A stretch of DNA of 64,000 nt from Streptomyces sp. 549 (GCF_030124175.1 NZ_JASKMT010000007.1:62001-126000); one strand, 5' to 3'. Positions 52,033 to 61,850 are shown, numbered from the stretch's first letter. The notes: generated by a model not told the origin, from the sequence alone. A program made the numbers and translations.

Positions 52033-52653
52033 TCAGTCCCAGTCGGAGGTGAGCGCAGGGCCGAGCTGCGCCAGGTACTCCTTCGTACGTTCGCGGGCCC
52101 CCTGGACGCTCAGGTCCTCGCTGAGTCCCCACCGCCGCACGGCCACGCGCAGCACGCCGGAGAAAGCCGCCACCAGCACCCGGGGACGCGGGTCGGTGTC
52201 CGGATCCACGCCGGTCCGCCGTGCGACGGTCTCCGCCAGGAGCTCCTCCATCTCCATGGCCCGCCGCAGATGCACCGCGACCAGGGACGGTGTCGTCTCG
52301 ATGAGCCGCCACATCCTCAGGTGCAGCTCCAGCGGCACGATCTCCGCGATGGCCTCCCCGATGCCGTCCCAGCCGTCCTCCAGAGCACCGACCAGCGCCG
52401 CCATCGGCGGCTCGTGCGGGGGGCGTGCGGCGACGTCCTCCAGGAAGCGCTGCTGGATCATCTCCTGCAGGAAGAGGGCGGCTTCCTCCTTGCCGGCGAA
52501 GTAACGGAAGAAGGTGCGCTGGGAGACGTCCACGGCCTCGGCGATCTCGTCGACGGTGGTCCGCTCGTAGCCCTGGGAGACGAAGAGCTCGTGCGCCGCG
52601 CGGATCAGCGCGTCCCGGGTGCGCTGCTTCTTGCGTTCGCGCAGACCGGTCAC
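52033..52653 (-). CDS. TetR-family regulator
   Basis: A 206-residue regulator with RDALIRAAHELFVSQGYERT and EIAEAVDVSQRTFFRYFAGK as helix-turn-helix; the RTFFRYF pattern is that of mycofactocin-type/AcrR-like TetRs that control drug efflux. GTG at 52653 is the start. The divergent side holds a decayed MFS efflux gene (52788-52916), so this regulator seems to have lost its target. Confidence 0.9.
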   Translation of the reverse strand: MTGLRERKKQRTRDALIRAAHELFVSQGYERTTVDEIAEAVDVSQRTFFRYFAGKEEAALFLQEMIQQRFLEDVAARPPHEPPMAALVGALEDGWDGIGEAIAEIVPLELHLRMWRLIETTPSLVAVHLRRAMEMEELLAETVARRTGVDPDTDPRPRVLVAAFSGVLRVAVRRWGLSEDLSVQGARERTKEYLAQLGPALTSDWD

Positions 52654-52691
52654 TCCGCATCACCTCCAACTGGTAGCGCCGCCACAGCCTA

Positions 52692-52711
52692 GCTGTGAGC
52701 TGTGAGACAGC
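52692..52711. promoter_or_regulatory. Candidate TetR operator
   Basis: GCTGT (52692-52696) and ACAGC (52707-52711) form an inverted repeat with an inner CTGTGAG direct repeat, 38 bases upstream of the TetR start and before the MFS remnant. Confidence 0.4.
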
Positions 52712-52787
52712 CTCTGGCAGAGAACCCAAGTGCAAATTGGCAGTGGCTGACATTATTCTCCTTCCTTGAGTTCCTCCACCGTGCATA

Positions 52788-52916
52788 GCCAACGGCTGTC
52801 TGCTGGCGCTCGCCGTCTCCCTGATCACCGCCGGGAAACTCGGTGACCGCTTCGGGCACCGGCAGGCGATCCTGCTGGGTGTCGTCGGCTACGCCGCAGC
52901 CTCGGCCGCCATCGGA
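52788..52916 (+). pseudogene. Remnant of a DHA2-type MFS transporter
   Basis: Forty-three codons read ANGCLLALAVSLITAGKLGD and continue RFGHRQAILLGVVGYAAA, i.e. membrane segments 2 and 3 of a 14-segment drug-efflux MFS protein with the loop motif GDRFGHR. There is no start codon: a stop codon in frame lies at 52767-52769, the first membrane segment is missing, and homology ends after AAIG; the frame stops about 20 codons later. It lies divergent to a TetR gene, the classical TetR-efflux layout. The rest of the gene has been lost. Confidence 0.8.
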
Positions 52917-53025
52917 CCCTCTGACAGGCGGGTCGCACGTCTGTGCGGTCCGCGCCGTGGTGCTGACCGCACCGGCTAGGACTGCGGCGGACGCTACCGG
53001 CTGGTCGCGACTGCCCGCTGCGGCC

Positions 53026-53052
53026 TGTGGACAACTTGGCTTCTGTGCATAA
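53026..53052 (-). other. Two DnaA-box-like 9-mers
   Basis: On the minus strand, TTGTCCACA (53034-53026) equals the streptomycete DnaA-box consensus and TTATGCACA (53052-53044) fits the E. coli-type TTATNCACA. They have the same orientation and start 18 bases apart. The flanking 52917-53174 region has no gene. Confidence 0.5.
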
Positions 53053-53174
53053 CTCCGCCATCCGTGCAGGTGAAACAGCCACTTCGCTCTTGGCGGTTCG
53101 CCGAGGAAGCGGTGAGCCTGGGTCGTGTCCGGCGGCGTCGCCCCCGGATCGGCCTTCGCGGGGGAGTGGTGCAG

Positions 53175-53834
53175 ATGACGAAGAAGACGAAGTTCCCAGC
53201 TGTTCCGGCAGCCATGGTCCTGGCGGTGCTCAGCGCGGTGGCGCTGCTGCCGCTGATCGCCCCCGGGGCGTCCGCCACGCCGCCACCGGGCGGAGCTTTC
53301 ACCCCCGCGAGAGCCGCCGCTACCGCGCTTCCGACTGCCGCTCTCCCTGCCGCCGCGGGCCCGCCCGCCGCCGAGCCGGCCGCAGCGCTCCCGGCCGCCG
53401 CCGCACGAGCACCTGGGAGAACCGATCGAGCCGGGCAGCGGCAGCGGCAACCCGAGCCGGGAATGGAGATGCCTGTGCGCCGGCTTCCCCCGCAGCCCTC
53501 CAGGACGGCGCGCGGCGCTTCACGGGCCGCGCTGCCAAGCGTGGACGCGCCCCGCCTCGGTCCGTGCGAGACGGGACGGCTGTGCCTGTGGACCGGGCGC
53601 GGCTTCACCGGTCGACGGCACACCTTCGCACCGCGGAAGGTAGCCGCCGGGGAGTGTGTCACCCTGCCCGCCGCTGCGAGGTCCGCCGCCGTGGCCAACC
53701 GCACCGGCCGCCCCGTCACCACCTACCGCAGCGAGTGGTGTGCGGAGACGGCCGACTTCCGCACCTATCCCTCGGGGACATGGGCGCCGGATTCCCCGCA
53801 CGTGGTGCGGGCCTTCAAGGTGTGGGAACGGTGA
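53175..53834 (+). CDS. Secreted peptidase-inhibitor I36-like protein
   Basis: A 219-residue secreted protein. The signal peptide (MTKKTKFPAVPAAMVLAVLS) ends near residue 35 (GASA), followed by about 90 Ala/Pro-rich residues and then a beta/gamma-crystallin-like I36 domain (about 130-219) with CETGRLCLWTGRGFTGRR, GECVTL and SEWCAETADF, giving four cysteines for disulfides. This domain is related to the Streptomyces metalloproteinase inhibitor group. ATG at 53175. Its last 70 bases overlap the end of the K+ channel gene on the other strand. Confidence 0.75.
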   Translation: MTKKTKFPAVPAAMVLAVLSAVALLPLIAPGASATPPPGGAFTPARAAATALPTAALPAAAGPPAAEPAAALPAAAARAPGRTDRAGQRQRQPEPGMEMPVRRLPPQPSRTARGASRAALPSVDAPRLGPCETGRLCLWTGRGFTGRRHTFAPRKVAAGECVTLPAAARSAAVANRTGRPVTTYRSEWCAETADFRTYPSGTWAPDSPHVVRAFKVWER

Positions 53835-54565
53835 TCCGCCGACAGCGCGGCCACCTCGGCCCGCAGCAGCCCGACCTCGGCGGTCAGCTGCACCAGCGCC
53901 TCGGTCTGCCGCTGCGCCTCGTCGTCGGTCCGGTCGAACCGGGCGATGAACCAGGCCGCGATGTTCGCCGTCACCGTTCCCAGCAGCGCGATGCCGGAGA
54001 GCATCAGCCCCACCGCCAGCACCCGACCCAGTCCCGTGGTCGGAGCCGTGTCCCCGTAACCGACCGTGGTCATCGTGGTGAAGGACCACCACACCGCGTC
54101 GCCCAGGGACTGGATCGTCGAACCGGGAGCACCCCGTTCCACCTCCAGTACCGCCAGCGAACCGAACATCAGCAGTCCCGCGCAGGTGCCCGCCACGTAG
54201 GTCGTCAGCTGGACCTGGGAGGCCATCCTGGCGCGCTGTCCCACGAGCAGCAGCGCCGACACCAGGCGCAGCAACCGGAGCGGCTGCAGCAGCGGCAGTG
54301 CCACCGCCGCCAGGGCCAGCGGGTGGCGGCGCACGAACTGCCACCGCTGCTCGGCCAACACCAGGCGGACGGCGTAGTCGACGCCGAAGGCCAGCCACAC
54401 CGCCCACTCCACCGCGGAACACAGCCGTACCACCCAGGAGTCCGCCCCGGTGGCCACGATCGGCACGGCGTAGGCGACGCCGAAGACAAGCGCGAGCAGC
54501 AGCAGCGGGATCTGGGTCCGGCGTTCCCAACGCAGTCGCGCGGCTTCGTTGCGCATGTTCCGCAT
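53765..54565 (-). CDS. Voltage-gated K+ channel-like protein
   Basis: A 266-residue channel subunit. Membrane segments lie at about 18-38, 48-70, 85-108 and 120-140; the selectivity filter TTVGYGD is complete at 166-172, followed by the last helix (about 180-205). A cytosolic heptad-like helix (about 215-247) may tetramerise it. The third/fourth segment PLRLLRLVSALLLVGQRARM carries the charged voltage-sensor arginines. ATG at 54565. The final 20 residues overlap the I36 gene, so the true C-terminus may be an extension acquired by loss of an earlier stop. Confidence 0.9.
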   Translation of the reverse strand: MRNMRNEAARLRWERRTQIPLLLLALVFGVAYAVPIVATGADSWVVRLCSAVEWAVWLAFGVDYAVRLVLAEQRWQFVRRHPLALAAVALPLLQPLRLLRLVSALLLVGQRARMASQVQLTTYVAGTCAGLLMFGSLAVLEVERGAPGSTIQSLGDAVWWSFTTMTTVGYGDTAPTTGLGRVLAVGLMLSGIALLGTVTANIAAWFIARFDRTDDEAQRQTEALVQLTAEVGLLRAEVAALSADHRSHTLKARTTCGESGAHVPEG

Positions 54566-54651
54566 CTGGTGAGTCCCTTCCGCGACGGCTTCCCCGCACC
54601 CCGGCCGGTCGCGCACGGCGCCGGCGTCGTGCGGTCGGGGCTGCACACACC

Positions 54652-54682
54652 GGTGGCCCCGACCCTGCGGGCCGGGGCCACC
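54652..54682 (-). terminator. Terminator after aceE
   Basis: Perfect 10-bp stem (54652-54661 with 54673-54682), 11-base loop, 18 bases beyond the aceE stop. Confidence 0.7.
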
Positions 54683-54700
54683 TTACGGTGCGCGCGGGAC

Positions 54701-57433
54701 TCAGGCGTCGCCGCCCGCAGGACCGGGGTCCGCGGCCGTGACGTCGGTCAGCTGGTACCGGTCCAGCGCCTGCTTCAGCGCCGAACGCTCGATCAGTCCG
54801 TCCTTGGCCAGCTCGGTGAGCACGCCCAGCACGATCGACTGCGCGTCGATGTGGAAGAAGCGGCGGGCCGCCCCCCGGGTGTCGGCGAAGCCGAAGCCGT
54901 CCGCACCCAGCGACTGGTAGCGGTTGGGCACCCAGCGGGAGATCTGGTCGGGTACCGCACGCATCCAGTCGGAGACGGCCACGACCGGGCCCTCGCAGTC
55001 CTGGAGCTTGCCGGTGACGAACGGCACCCGCTGCTCCTCCTCGGGGTGGAGCAGGTTGTGCCGCTCCACGTCCACGGCGTCGCGCCGCAGTTCGTTCCAC
55101 GAGGTCGCCGACCACACGTCGGCCTTGACGTCCCAGTCGTCGGCGAGGATCTGCTGCGCCTCCAGCGCCCAGGGCACTGCCACACCGGAGGCGATGATCT
55201 GGGCGGCGTGCCGGCCGCGCTCACCGGTCCGGTAGCGGTGGAGGCCCTTGAGGATGCCCTCGACGTCCACGTCCTCCGGCTCGGCGGGCTGCCGCGTCGG
55301 CTCGTTGTAGACGGTCAGGTAGTAGAAGACGTCCTCGGCGTTCTCGCCGTACATCCGCCGCAGGCCGTCCCTGACGATGTGCGCGATCTCGAACCCGAAC
55401 GCCGGGTCGTAGGCCACACACGCGGGGTTCGTCGAAGCGAGCAGCTGCGAGTGGCCGTCGGCGTGCTGCAGGCCCTCACCGGTCAGGGTGGTGCGGCCGG
55501 CGGTGGCGCCGAGCACGAACCCGCGGGAGAGCTGGTCGGCCATCTGCCAGAACTGGTCACCGGTGCGCTGGAAACCGAACATCGAGTAGAACACGTAGAT
55601 CGGGATCAGCGGCTCGCCGTGCGTGGAGTAGGCCGAGCCGGCCGCGATCAGCGAGGCGGTGCAGCCTGCCTCGGAGATGCCGTCGTGCAGCATCTGCCCG
55701 TTCGGCGACTCCTTGTACGCCAGCAGCAGCTCGCGGTCCACCGACTCGTAGGTCTGCCCCAGGGGGTTGTAGATCTTCGCCGAGGGGAAGAACGAGTCCA
55801 TTCCGAACGTGCGGTACTCGTCGGGGGCGATCAGTACGAAGCGCCGCCCGATCTCCTTGTCCCGCATGAGGTCCTTCAGCAGCCGGACGAACGCCATGGT
55901 GGTGGCGATCTCCTGCTGGCCGGAGCCCTTCTTGACCGTCGCGTACGTCTTGTCGCCAGGCAGCGCCAGCGGCTTGGACCGGTCGACTCGCGTCGGCACG
56001 TAACCGCCCAGCTCCCGCCGGCGGTCGTGCATGTACTGGATCTCCTCGGACTCGCGCCCGGGGTGGTAGTACGGCGGTGCGCCGCTCTCCAGCTCCTTGT
56101 CGGAGACGGGGATGTGAAGCCGGTCGCGGAACCGCTTGAGGTCCTCGACGGTCAGCTTCTTCATCTGGTGCGTGGCGTTGCGGCCCTCGAAGTTCGGGCC
56201 GAGCGTCCAGCCCTTCACCGTCTGCGCCAGGATCACGGTGGGCTGGCCCTTGTGCTCCTTGGCCGCCTTGTACGCCGCGTACACCTTGCGGTGGTCGTGG
56301 CCGCCGCGGCCGAGGTGCAGGATCTGCTCGTCGGTCATGTCCTCGACCATCGAGCGCAGCCGGTGGTCCCCGCCGAAGAAGTGGTCGCGGATGTAGGCGC
56401 CCGTCTCGGTGGCGTACGTCTGGAACTGGCCGTCGGGAGTGGTGTTCAGCTTGTTGACCAGCACGCCGTCCCGGTCCTGGGCCAGCAGCGGGTCCCAGGA
56501 GCGGTCCCACACCAGCTTGATCACGTTCCAGCCGGCGCCGCGGAACTGCGACTCCAGCTCCTGGATGATCTTGCCGTTGCCGCGGACGGGGCCGTCCAGG
56601 CGCTGCAGGTTGCAGTTGACGACGAAGGTGAGGTTGTCCAGGCCCTCGCGCGCGGCCAGGGACAGCTGGCCGAGCGACTCCGGCTCGTCCATCTCACCGT
56701 CGCCGAGGAAGGCGTACACCTGCGACTTGGAGGTGTCGGCGATACCGCGCGCCTCCATGTAGCGGTTCATCCGCGCCTGGTAGATCGCGCCGATCGGGCC
56801 GAGGCCCATCGAGACGGTCGGGAACTCCCAGAAGTCCGGCATCAGCCGCGGGTGCGGATAGCTGGAGAGACCGTTGGGCGCCTTGGACTTCTCCTGCCGG
56901 AAGCCGTCGAGGTGCTCCTCGGTGAGGCGGTCCAGCAGGTAGGCGCGGGCGTAGATACCGGGGGAGGCGTGCCCCTGGAAGAAGATCTGGTCTCCGCCGT
57001 CGCCGAAGTCCTTGCCGCGGAAGAAGTGGTTGAAGCCCACGTCGTAGAGCGACGCCGAGGAGGCGAAGGTGGCGATGTGCCCGCCCACGCCGATGCCGGG
57101 GCGCTGCGCACGGGAGACCATCACGGCCGCGTTCCAGCGGGTCGCGTTCAGGACCTTGCGCTCGATCTCCTCGTTACCGGGGAAGAACGGCTCGGCCTTG
57201 GTCGGGATGGTGTTGACGTAGTCCGTGCTGCGCATCTCCGGCACGGCCACACGCTTCTCGCGGGCGCGCTCGATGAGGCGAAGCATCAGATAGCGGGCAC
57301 GTTCCCGGCCCCGCTCGTCGACGGCTGCGTCGAGCGAGTCGAGCCATTCCTGGGTCTCCTCGGGATCGAAATCCGGGACCTGGCTGGGAAGGCCGCCAAT
57401 GATGATCGGGTTGCGATCGGATCCGGAAGCCAC
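54701..57433 (-). CDS. aceE: Pyruvate dehydrogenase E1 component (homodimeric type)
   Basis: A 910-residue E1 that decarboxylates pyruvate with thiamine diphosphate and acetylates the lipoyl group of E2, feeding acetyl-CoA to the TCA cycle and the fab genes nearby. The TPP motif starts [15 protein letters not shown] and ends with [11 protein letters not shown]; the start [20 protein letters not shown] is typical of actinobacterial AceE. GTG at 57433 follows GAAGGA. E2 and E3 genes are absent here, as usual in actinobacteria. Confidence 0.97.
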   Translation of the reverse strand: MASGSDRNPIIIGGLPSQVPDFDPEETQEWLDSLDAAVDERGRERARYLMLRLIERAREKRVAVPEMRSTDYVNTIPTKAEPFFPGNEEIERKVLNATRWNAAVMVSRAQRPGIGVGGHIATFASSASLYDVGFNHFFRGKDFGDGGDQIFFQGHASPGIYARAYLLDRLTEEHLDGFRQEKSKAPNGLSSYPHPRLMPDFWEFPTVSMGLGPIGAIYQARMNRYMEARGIADTSKSQVYAFLGDGEMDEPESLGQLSLAAREGLDNLTFVVNCNLQRLDGPVRGNGKIIQELESQFRGAGWNVIKLVWDRSWDPLLAQDRDGVLVNKLNTTPDGQFQTYATETGAYIRDHFFGGDHRLRSMVEDMTDEQILHLGRGGHDHRKVYAAYKAAKEHKGQPTVILAQTVKGWTLGPNFEGRNATHQMKKLTVEDLKRFRDRLHIPVSDKELESGAPPYYHPGRESEEIQYMHDRRRELGGYVPTRVDRSKPLALPGDKTYATVKKGSGQQEIATTMAFVRLLKDLMRDKEIGRRFVLIAPDEYRTFGMDSFFPSAKIYNPLGQTYESVDRELLLAYKESPNGQMLHDGISEAGCTASLIAAGSAYSTHGEPLIPIYVFYSMFGFQRTGDQFWQMADQLSRGFVLGATAGRTTLTGEGLQHADGHSQLLASTNPACVAYDPAFGFEIAHIVRDGLRRMYGENAEDVFYYLTVYNEPTRQPAEPEDVDVEGILKGLHRYRTGERGRHAAQIIASGVAVPWALEAQQILADDWDVKADVWSATSWNELRRDAVDVERHNLLHPEEEQRVPFVTGKLQDCEGPVVAVSDWMRAVPDQISRWVPNRYQSLGADGFGFADTRGAARRFFHIDAQSIVLGVLTELAKDGLIERSALKQALDRYQLTDVTAADPGPAGGDA

Positions 57434-57852
57434 GCTGTTCCTTCGCTGGTCGGTCTTGCTCTGCTGATGTCGCGCCGACTCCCATCGTGGACCGCTGTGG
57501 CGCTTACGTCATCTCTACCGGGAGGTAACCGCGAACGGTCGTCGCGGGGGACCGCCGAGCACGCTCGGCTCGACGGACGGCCAAACCGCAACCTTACGCC
57601 CACCTCCCTCTCAGCCGGTGTACGGCCGTTCGGCCCTGCCCGGCAGCCCCGGAGTGGCGCCGCCCCGGCCCGGGCGGAACACTGTGGTGCGGATCACTGT
57701 GGGATGCGCCTTGTAGGGCGAGACGTCAACGTTTGGGCGGGATAGACGGTCGGGTACTTGCGCGATCCGCCCGGCACGTGTGGACTACGCCCAAGTACCT
57801 CGCGCCCGCGCGGGGAACCCCCGTACTTTCGAAAGATGTCAGGAGGCAATCC
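57434..57852. promoter_or_regulatory. 419-bp divergent region aceE/DUF3052
   Basis: No gene is seen. It must hold both promoters. A stretch near 57480-57540 has TCATCTCTACCGGGAGGTAACCG-like less GC-rich bases on the aceE side; GACGTCAACGTTTGGGCGGG lies near 57722 on the other side. No confident -35/-10 pair was found. Confidence 0.4.
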
Positions 57853-58293
57853 GTGAGCGCGACCGCGGACCACGCGGAGGAGCGGACCAACCCAGCCGCG
57901 AGGCTGGGTTTCCAGCCCGGACAGGTGGTCCAGGAGCTCGGCTACGACGACGACACCGAGCAGGCCCTCCGGGAGGGAATCGAGGCCATCACGGGCAGTG
58001 AGCTGGTCGACGAGGAATACGACGACCTTGCAGATGCCGTGGTGCTGTGGTTCCGCGATGAGGACGGCGACCTGACGGACGCGCTGGTGGACGCCATCGG
58101 CTTGGTCGACGAGGGAGCTCCCCTCTGGCTGATGACGCCCAAGACCGGCCGTGACGGCTACGTGGAACCCAGTGAGATCGGCGAAGCCGCCCAGACCGCC
58201 GGACTGCAGCAGACCAAGCCGCTGAACGTCGGCAAGGACTGGACGGGCAGCCGCCTTGTCACCCCGAACACCAGTCGGGCCGGCAGGGGCTGA
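57853..58293 (+). CDS. DUF3052 family protein
   Basis: A 146-residue acidic protein (ARLGFQPGQVVQELGYDDDT; VLWFRDEDGDLTDALVDAIG; RLVTPNTSRAGRG). DUF3052 members are actinobacterial and found beside aceE and ahpE also in mycobacteria (Rv2239c). GTG at 57853 is fixed by AGGAGG 6 bases earlier. Function is unknown; divergent from aceE and upstream of ahpE, but a strong hairpin follows it, so it is probably a single-gene transcript. Confidence 0.9.
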   Translation: MSATADHAEERTNPAARLGFQPGQVVQELGYDDDTEQALREGIEAITGSELVDEEYDDLADAVVLWFRDEDGDLTDALVDAIGLVDEGAPLWLMTPKTGRDGYVEPSEIGEAAQTAGLQQTKPLNVGKDWTGSRLVTPNTSRAGRG

Positions 58294-58326
58294 ACCGCAC
58301 GGCGGCTCGGTCCGCCCGAGAACGAT

Positions 58327-58360
58327 GCGTGCCCCTGGCGGATGTCCGCCGGGGGCACGC
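58327..58360 (+). terminator. Terminator after DUF3052
   Basis: A 15-bp stem with one G-T pair (58327-58341 with 58346-58360) and a 4-base loop, 33 bases after the stop codon. Confidence 0.85.
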
Positions 58361-58479
58361 CCAGTCGGGGGCTGTCACGGACAGGGCTTCCAGCTCTGCG
58401 TGGAAGTCCCCGGCCGATGCGACCCGGCCGGGGCATAGGGTGGCACGGTCATCCTGTGCCCCAACGAAGGGACCGCCGC

Positions 58480-59019
58480 ATGGCACTCGAGGTCGGCAGT
58501 GCAGTCGGCACCAGCGCGAGCACGCCAGACGCTGCGGGCGCCGCGAGCCCCGCCGGTTACCCGCCCGTCGCGGTGGGGGACCGGGCCCCGGACTTCGAAC
58601 TGCGGAGCCAGCACGGAGAGGCCGTGGCGCTCTCCTCCTACCGGGACCGCCGCAACGTCGTCCTGCTCTTCTACCCGTACGCCTTCACCGGTGTCTGCAC
58701 CGGTGAGCTGACCGCGCTGCGGGACCAGCTGCCCGCCTTCGTCAACGACGAGGTGCAGCTGCTCGCGGTCTCCACAGACTCCCCGTTCGCCCTTCGGGTC
58801 TTCGCCGAGCAGGAAGGGCTGGAGTTCCCCCTGCTGTCGGACTTCTGGCCGCACGGCGGGACGGCCAGGGCGTACGGGGTCCTCGATGAGCGCAAGGGCT
58901 GCGCGCTGCGCGGCACCTTCGTCATCGACAAGGAGGGCCTGGTGCGCTGGAGCGTGGTCCACGGCATGTCCGACGCCCGCGACCCGCACACGTACGTGCA
59001 GGCACTCAAGCAACTGTGA
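58480..59019 (+). CDS. ahpE: Peroxiredoxin, AhpE-like (one-Cys)
   Basis: A 179-residue thioredoxin-fold peroxidase. Peroxidatic Cys73 is in FYPYAFTGVCTGE; the only other cysteine (in ERKGCALRG) does not occupy a two-Cys position. It reduces peroxides and peroxynitrite in the cytosol. The first 26 residues are an Ala/Ser-rich extension. ATG at 58480 follows GAAGGGA. It is next to DUF3052 and aceE as in mycobacteria. Confidence 0.93.
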   Translation: MALEVGSAVGTSASTPDAAGAASPAGYPPVAVGDRAPDFELRSQHGEAVALSSYRDRRNVVLLFYPYAFTGVCTGELTALRDQLPAFVNDEVQLLAVSTDSPFALRVFAEQEGLEFPLLSDFWPHGGTARAYGVLDERKGCALRGTFVIDKEGLVRWSVVHGMSDARDPHTYVQALKQL

Positions 59020-59124
59020 CGACGGCTCCGGGAACCGATCACCGGAACCGGCTCGTTGCACAGACGGCATCCATGACACAAGGGGGCACACGGTGCTCCT
59101 TGATCAATACCTATTGGAGGACTT

Positions 59125-59700
59125 GTGGGAGTCAGCCTCAGCAAGGGCGGCAACGTCTCGCTGACCAAGGAAGCCCCGAACCTGACGGCCGTGGTCGTGG
59201 CTCTGGGCTGGGACGCCCGGACGACGACGGGCTCCGAGTTCGACCTCGACGCCAGCGCCCTGCTGACGAACGCCGAGGGCCGGGTCGCGGGTGACCAGAA
59301 CTTCGTGTTCTTCAACAACCTCAAGAGCCCCGACGGCTCGGTCGAGCACACCGGTGACAACCTCACCGGTGAGGGCGAGGGCGACGACGAGGTCATCAAG
59401 GTCAACCTCGCGGGTGTGCCCGCCGACGTGCAGAAGATCGTCTTCCCGGTGTCGATCTACGAGGCGGAGGCCCGCCAGCAGAGCTTCGGCCAGGTCCGCA
59501 ACGCCTACATCCGCGTGGTGAACCAGGCCGACAACAACGAGCTGGCCCGCTACGACCTGACCGAGGACGCCTCCACCGAGACCGCCATGGTCTTCGGTGA
59601 GCTGTACCGGCACGGTGCGGAGTGGAAGTTCCGTGCCATCGGCCAGGGCTACGCCTCCGGTCTGCGCGGCATCGCGCAGGACTTCGGGGTCAACGTCTGA
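59125..59700 (+). CDS. TerD-family stress protein (first)
   Basis: A 191-residue TerD domain protein. It starts [20 protein letters not shown] and has the calcium-binding acidic clusters [24 protein letters not shown] and [11 protein letters not shown]. TerD proteins bind Ca2+ and give resistance to tellurite and other stresses together with TerC. GTG at 59125 follows TTGGAGGA. It opens the ter cluster at the right end of the window; 184 bases separate it from its paralogue. Confidence 0.95.
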   Translation: MGVSLSKGGNVSLTKEAPNLTAVVVALGWDARTTTGSEFDLDASALLTNAEGRVAGDQNFVFFNNLKSPDGSVEHTGDNLTGEGEGDDEVIKVNLAGVPADVQKIVFPVSIYEAEARQQSFGQVRNAYIRVVNQADNNELARYDLTEDASTETAMVFGELYRHGAEWKFRAIGQGYASGLRGIAQDFGVNV

Positions 59701-59884
59701 GCAGCGGGTCCGCCGGTCCGCCCCTCGCGCGCGGGCCGCTCGGTCGCCGGCGCCGACCGGCCCGGCGTTGACCGGTTCAGTATCCCAACAGTGGTCGGCG
59801 CCGCAGACTTCCCGGTACGGAGGTGTGCGGCGCCGACCGGTTGGGCCAGACTTGTCACCACACATCGGGGAGAGGAAACAGCAC

Positions 59885-60460
59885 ATGGGTGTCACGCTCG
59901 CCAAGGGGGGCAACGTCTCCCTTTCGAAGGCAGCGCCGAACCTCACGCAGGCGCAGGTCGGACTGGGCTGGCAGGCCCGGGCGACCACCGGCGCGGCCTT
60001 CGACCTGGACGCCAGCGCGCTCCTGTGCGCGGGTGGCCGGGTCCTCGGTGACGAGTACTTCATCTTCTACAACAACCTCAAGAGCCCCGACGGCTCGGTC
60101 GAGCACACCGGCGACGAGCTGGTCGGCGGCACCGGTGGCGACGACGAGACAGTCCTGGTGGACCTGCCGGCCGTCCCCGCCCACGTGGACAAGATCGTCT
60201 TCTCGGTGTCGATTCACGACGCCGACGCCAGACGGCAGACGTTCGGTCAGGTCAGCAACGCGTACATCCGCGTGGTGAACCAGGCCGACGGCGTTGAGCT
60301 GGCTCGTTACGACCTCACCGAGGACGCCTCCACCGAGACCGCGATGATCTTCGGGGAGTTGTACCGGTACGGCGGCGAGTGGAAGTTCCGTGCAGTGGGT
60401 CAGGGGTACGCGTCGGGACTGCGGGGCATCGCTCTAGACTTCGGCGTCAACGTCACGTGA
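59885..60460 (+). CDS. TerD-family stress protein (second)
   Basis: A 191-residue paralogue of the gene at 59125, [20 protein letters not shown], with the same acidic sites; one cysteine ([10 protein letters not shown]) is new. The nucleotide and protein match is strong over the whole length, especially at [10 protein letters not shown] and [14 protein letters not shown] at 59885 follows GGGGAGAGGAAA. It is 73 bases before the DUF475/TerC-like gene and likely co-transcribed with it. Confidence 0.95.
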   Translation: MGVTLAKGGNVSLSKAAPNLTQAQVGLGWQARATTGAAFDLDASALLCAGGRVLGDEYFIFYNNLKSPDGSVEHTGDELVGGTGGDDETVLVDLPAVPAHVDKIVFSVSIHDADARRQTFGQVSNAYIRVVNQADGVELARYDLTEDASTETAMIFGELYRYGGEWKFRAVGQGYASGLRGIALDFGVNVT

Positions 60461-60533
60461 GACGGACCGCGCACCGCGGCCCGGCCGCGCGCCCGGTGCG
60501 CGGGGGATCTCCTTGCGAGAGATTGGGTAACCA

Positions 60534-61691
60534 GTGGTTCTGAGAACCTTCGGCTGGTCCTTCGGCGTCACCGCCGCGGGACTGGCCTTCGCGGCGTACT
60601 TCTGGGGGTGGACGGGCTTCGCGGTGGTGGCGATCCTGTCCGTGCTGGAGATCTCGTTGTCCTTCGACAACGCCGTCGTCAACGCCGGTGTGCTGAAGAG
60701 GATGAACGCCTTCTGGCAGAAGATCTTCCTCACCATCGGCATCATGATCGCGGTCTTCGGTATGCGGCTGGTGTTCCCCGTCGCGATCGTCGCCGTCACC
60801 GCCCAGCTCGGTCCCATCGAGGCCGTCCAGCTGGCCATGCGCGAGCCGCAGGTCTACGAGCAGATCGTCACCGACGCGCACCCGGCGATCGCCGCGTTCG
60901 GTGGCATGTTCCTGCTGATGATCTTCCTCAACTTCATCTTCGACGAGCGTGAGCACCATTGGGTGCCGTGGCTGGAGCGCCCGCTGTCCCGACTGGGCCG
61001 CATCGACGGCCTCTCGGTCTGCCTGGCGCTGATCATCCTGCTCACCACGGCCACCACCCTGGCGACCGTCGCGCACCAGTACGGCGGTCACGCCGACAAG
61101 TCCTCCACGGTGATGCTCGCCGGTATCGCCGGACTCATCACCTACCTCGTGGTGGGTGGTCTCTCCGGGCACTTCGAGAGCAAGCTGGAGGAGGACGAGG
61201 AGCGCGAGCACGAGGCCGCGGAGGCCGCCAAGCGGTCCGGCACGCAGCCGACCGCGGTGGGTGTCGCCGGCAAGGCGGCGTTCTTCCTCTTCCTCTACCT
61301 CGAGGTGCTGGACGCCTCGTTCTCCTTCGACGGCGTCATCGGTGCCTTCGCCATCACCAACCACATCTTCTGGATGGCGCTGGGCCTGGGCATCGGCGCG
61401 ATGTACGTCCGGTCGATCACCGTCTACCTGGTGCGGCAGGGCACGCTCGACGAGTACGTCTACCTGGAGCACGGCGCGCACTACGCCATCGGCGCGCTCG
61501 CCAGCATCCTGCTCATCACCATCCGCTGGGAGATCCACGAGGTCATCACCGGCTTCATCGGGGTCGCCCTCATCGGACTCTCCTTCTACTCCTCGCTGCG
61601 GTACAACCGGCTCAGGGCCGCGGCCGACGACGGGGACGGCGGGGACGGCGGAAACTCGACGAAGCAGTCGAAAGTGACCTCCGGCGTGTGA
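60534..61691 (+). CDS. DUF475/TerC-like integral membrane protein
   Basis: A 385-residue protein with about 9 membrane segments. Two conserved intramembrane acidic motifs are seen: EISLSFDNAVVNAGVL near residue 38 and LEVLDASFSFDGVIGAFAI near 255, as in TerC-type proteins proposed to move Mn2+ or other metals. A charged cytosolic loop (EEDEEREHEAAEAAKRS) lies between. GTG at 60534. Neighbouring TerD genes support a membrane stress complex (inference). Confidence 0.92.
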   Translation: MVLRTFGWSFGVTAAGLAFAAYFWGWTGFAVVAILSVLEISLSFDNAVVNAGVLKRMNAFWQKIFLTIGIMIAVFGMRLVFPVAIVAVTAQLGPIEAVQLAMREPQVYEQIVTDAHPAIAAFGGMFLLMIFLNFIFDEREHHWVPWLERPLSRLGRIDGLSVCLALIILLTTATTLATVAHQYGGHADKSSTVMLAGIAGLITYLVVGGLSGHFESKLEEDEEREHEAAEAAKRSGTQPTAVGVAGKAAFFLFLYLEVLDASFSFDGVIGAFAITNHIFWMALGLGIGAMYVRSITVYLVRQGTLDEYVYLEHGAHYAIGALASILLITIRWEIHEVITGFIGVALIGLSFYSSLRYNRLRAAADDGDGGDGGNSTKQSKVTSGV

Positions 61692-61850
61692 ACGCCGGGT
61701 AAAGCGGGTGTCACCGCCCGCTGATTGCGGAACGCTCTCCACGGGGCGGCCGACACGTGCCGTCCGAGGCTCCGGAAGCCTTGGACGGTGCGGCGGGCGG
61801 CCGCCCCGTTTCGTCTGTCCGCTGGTGGGCGCTGGGGATTGGGGGCACAC

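Noticed and set aside
53027..57745. 1572-codon plus-strand frame across the channel and aceE genes
   Set aside because: Antisense to aceE, which is complete and certain; no domain in the shadow.
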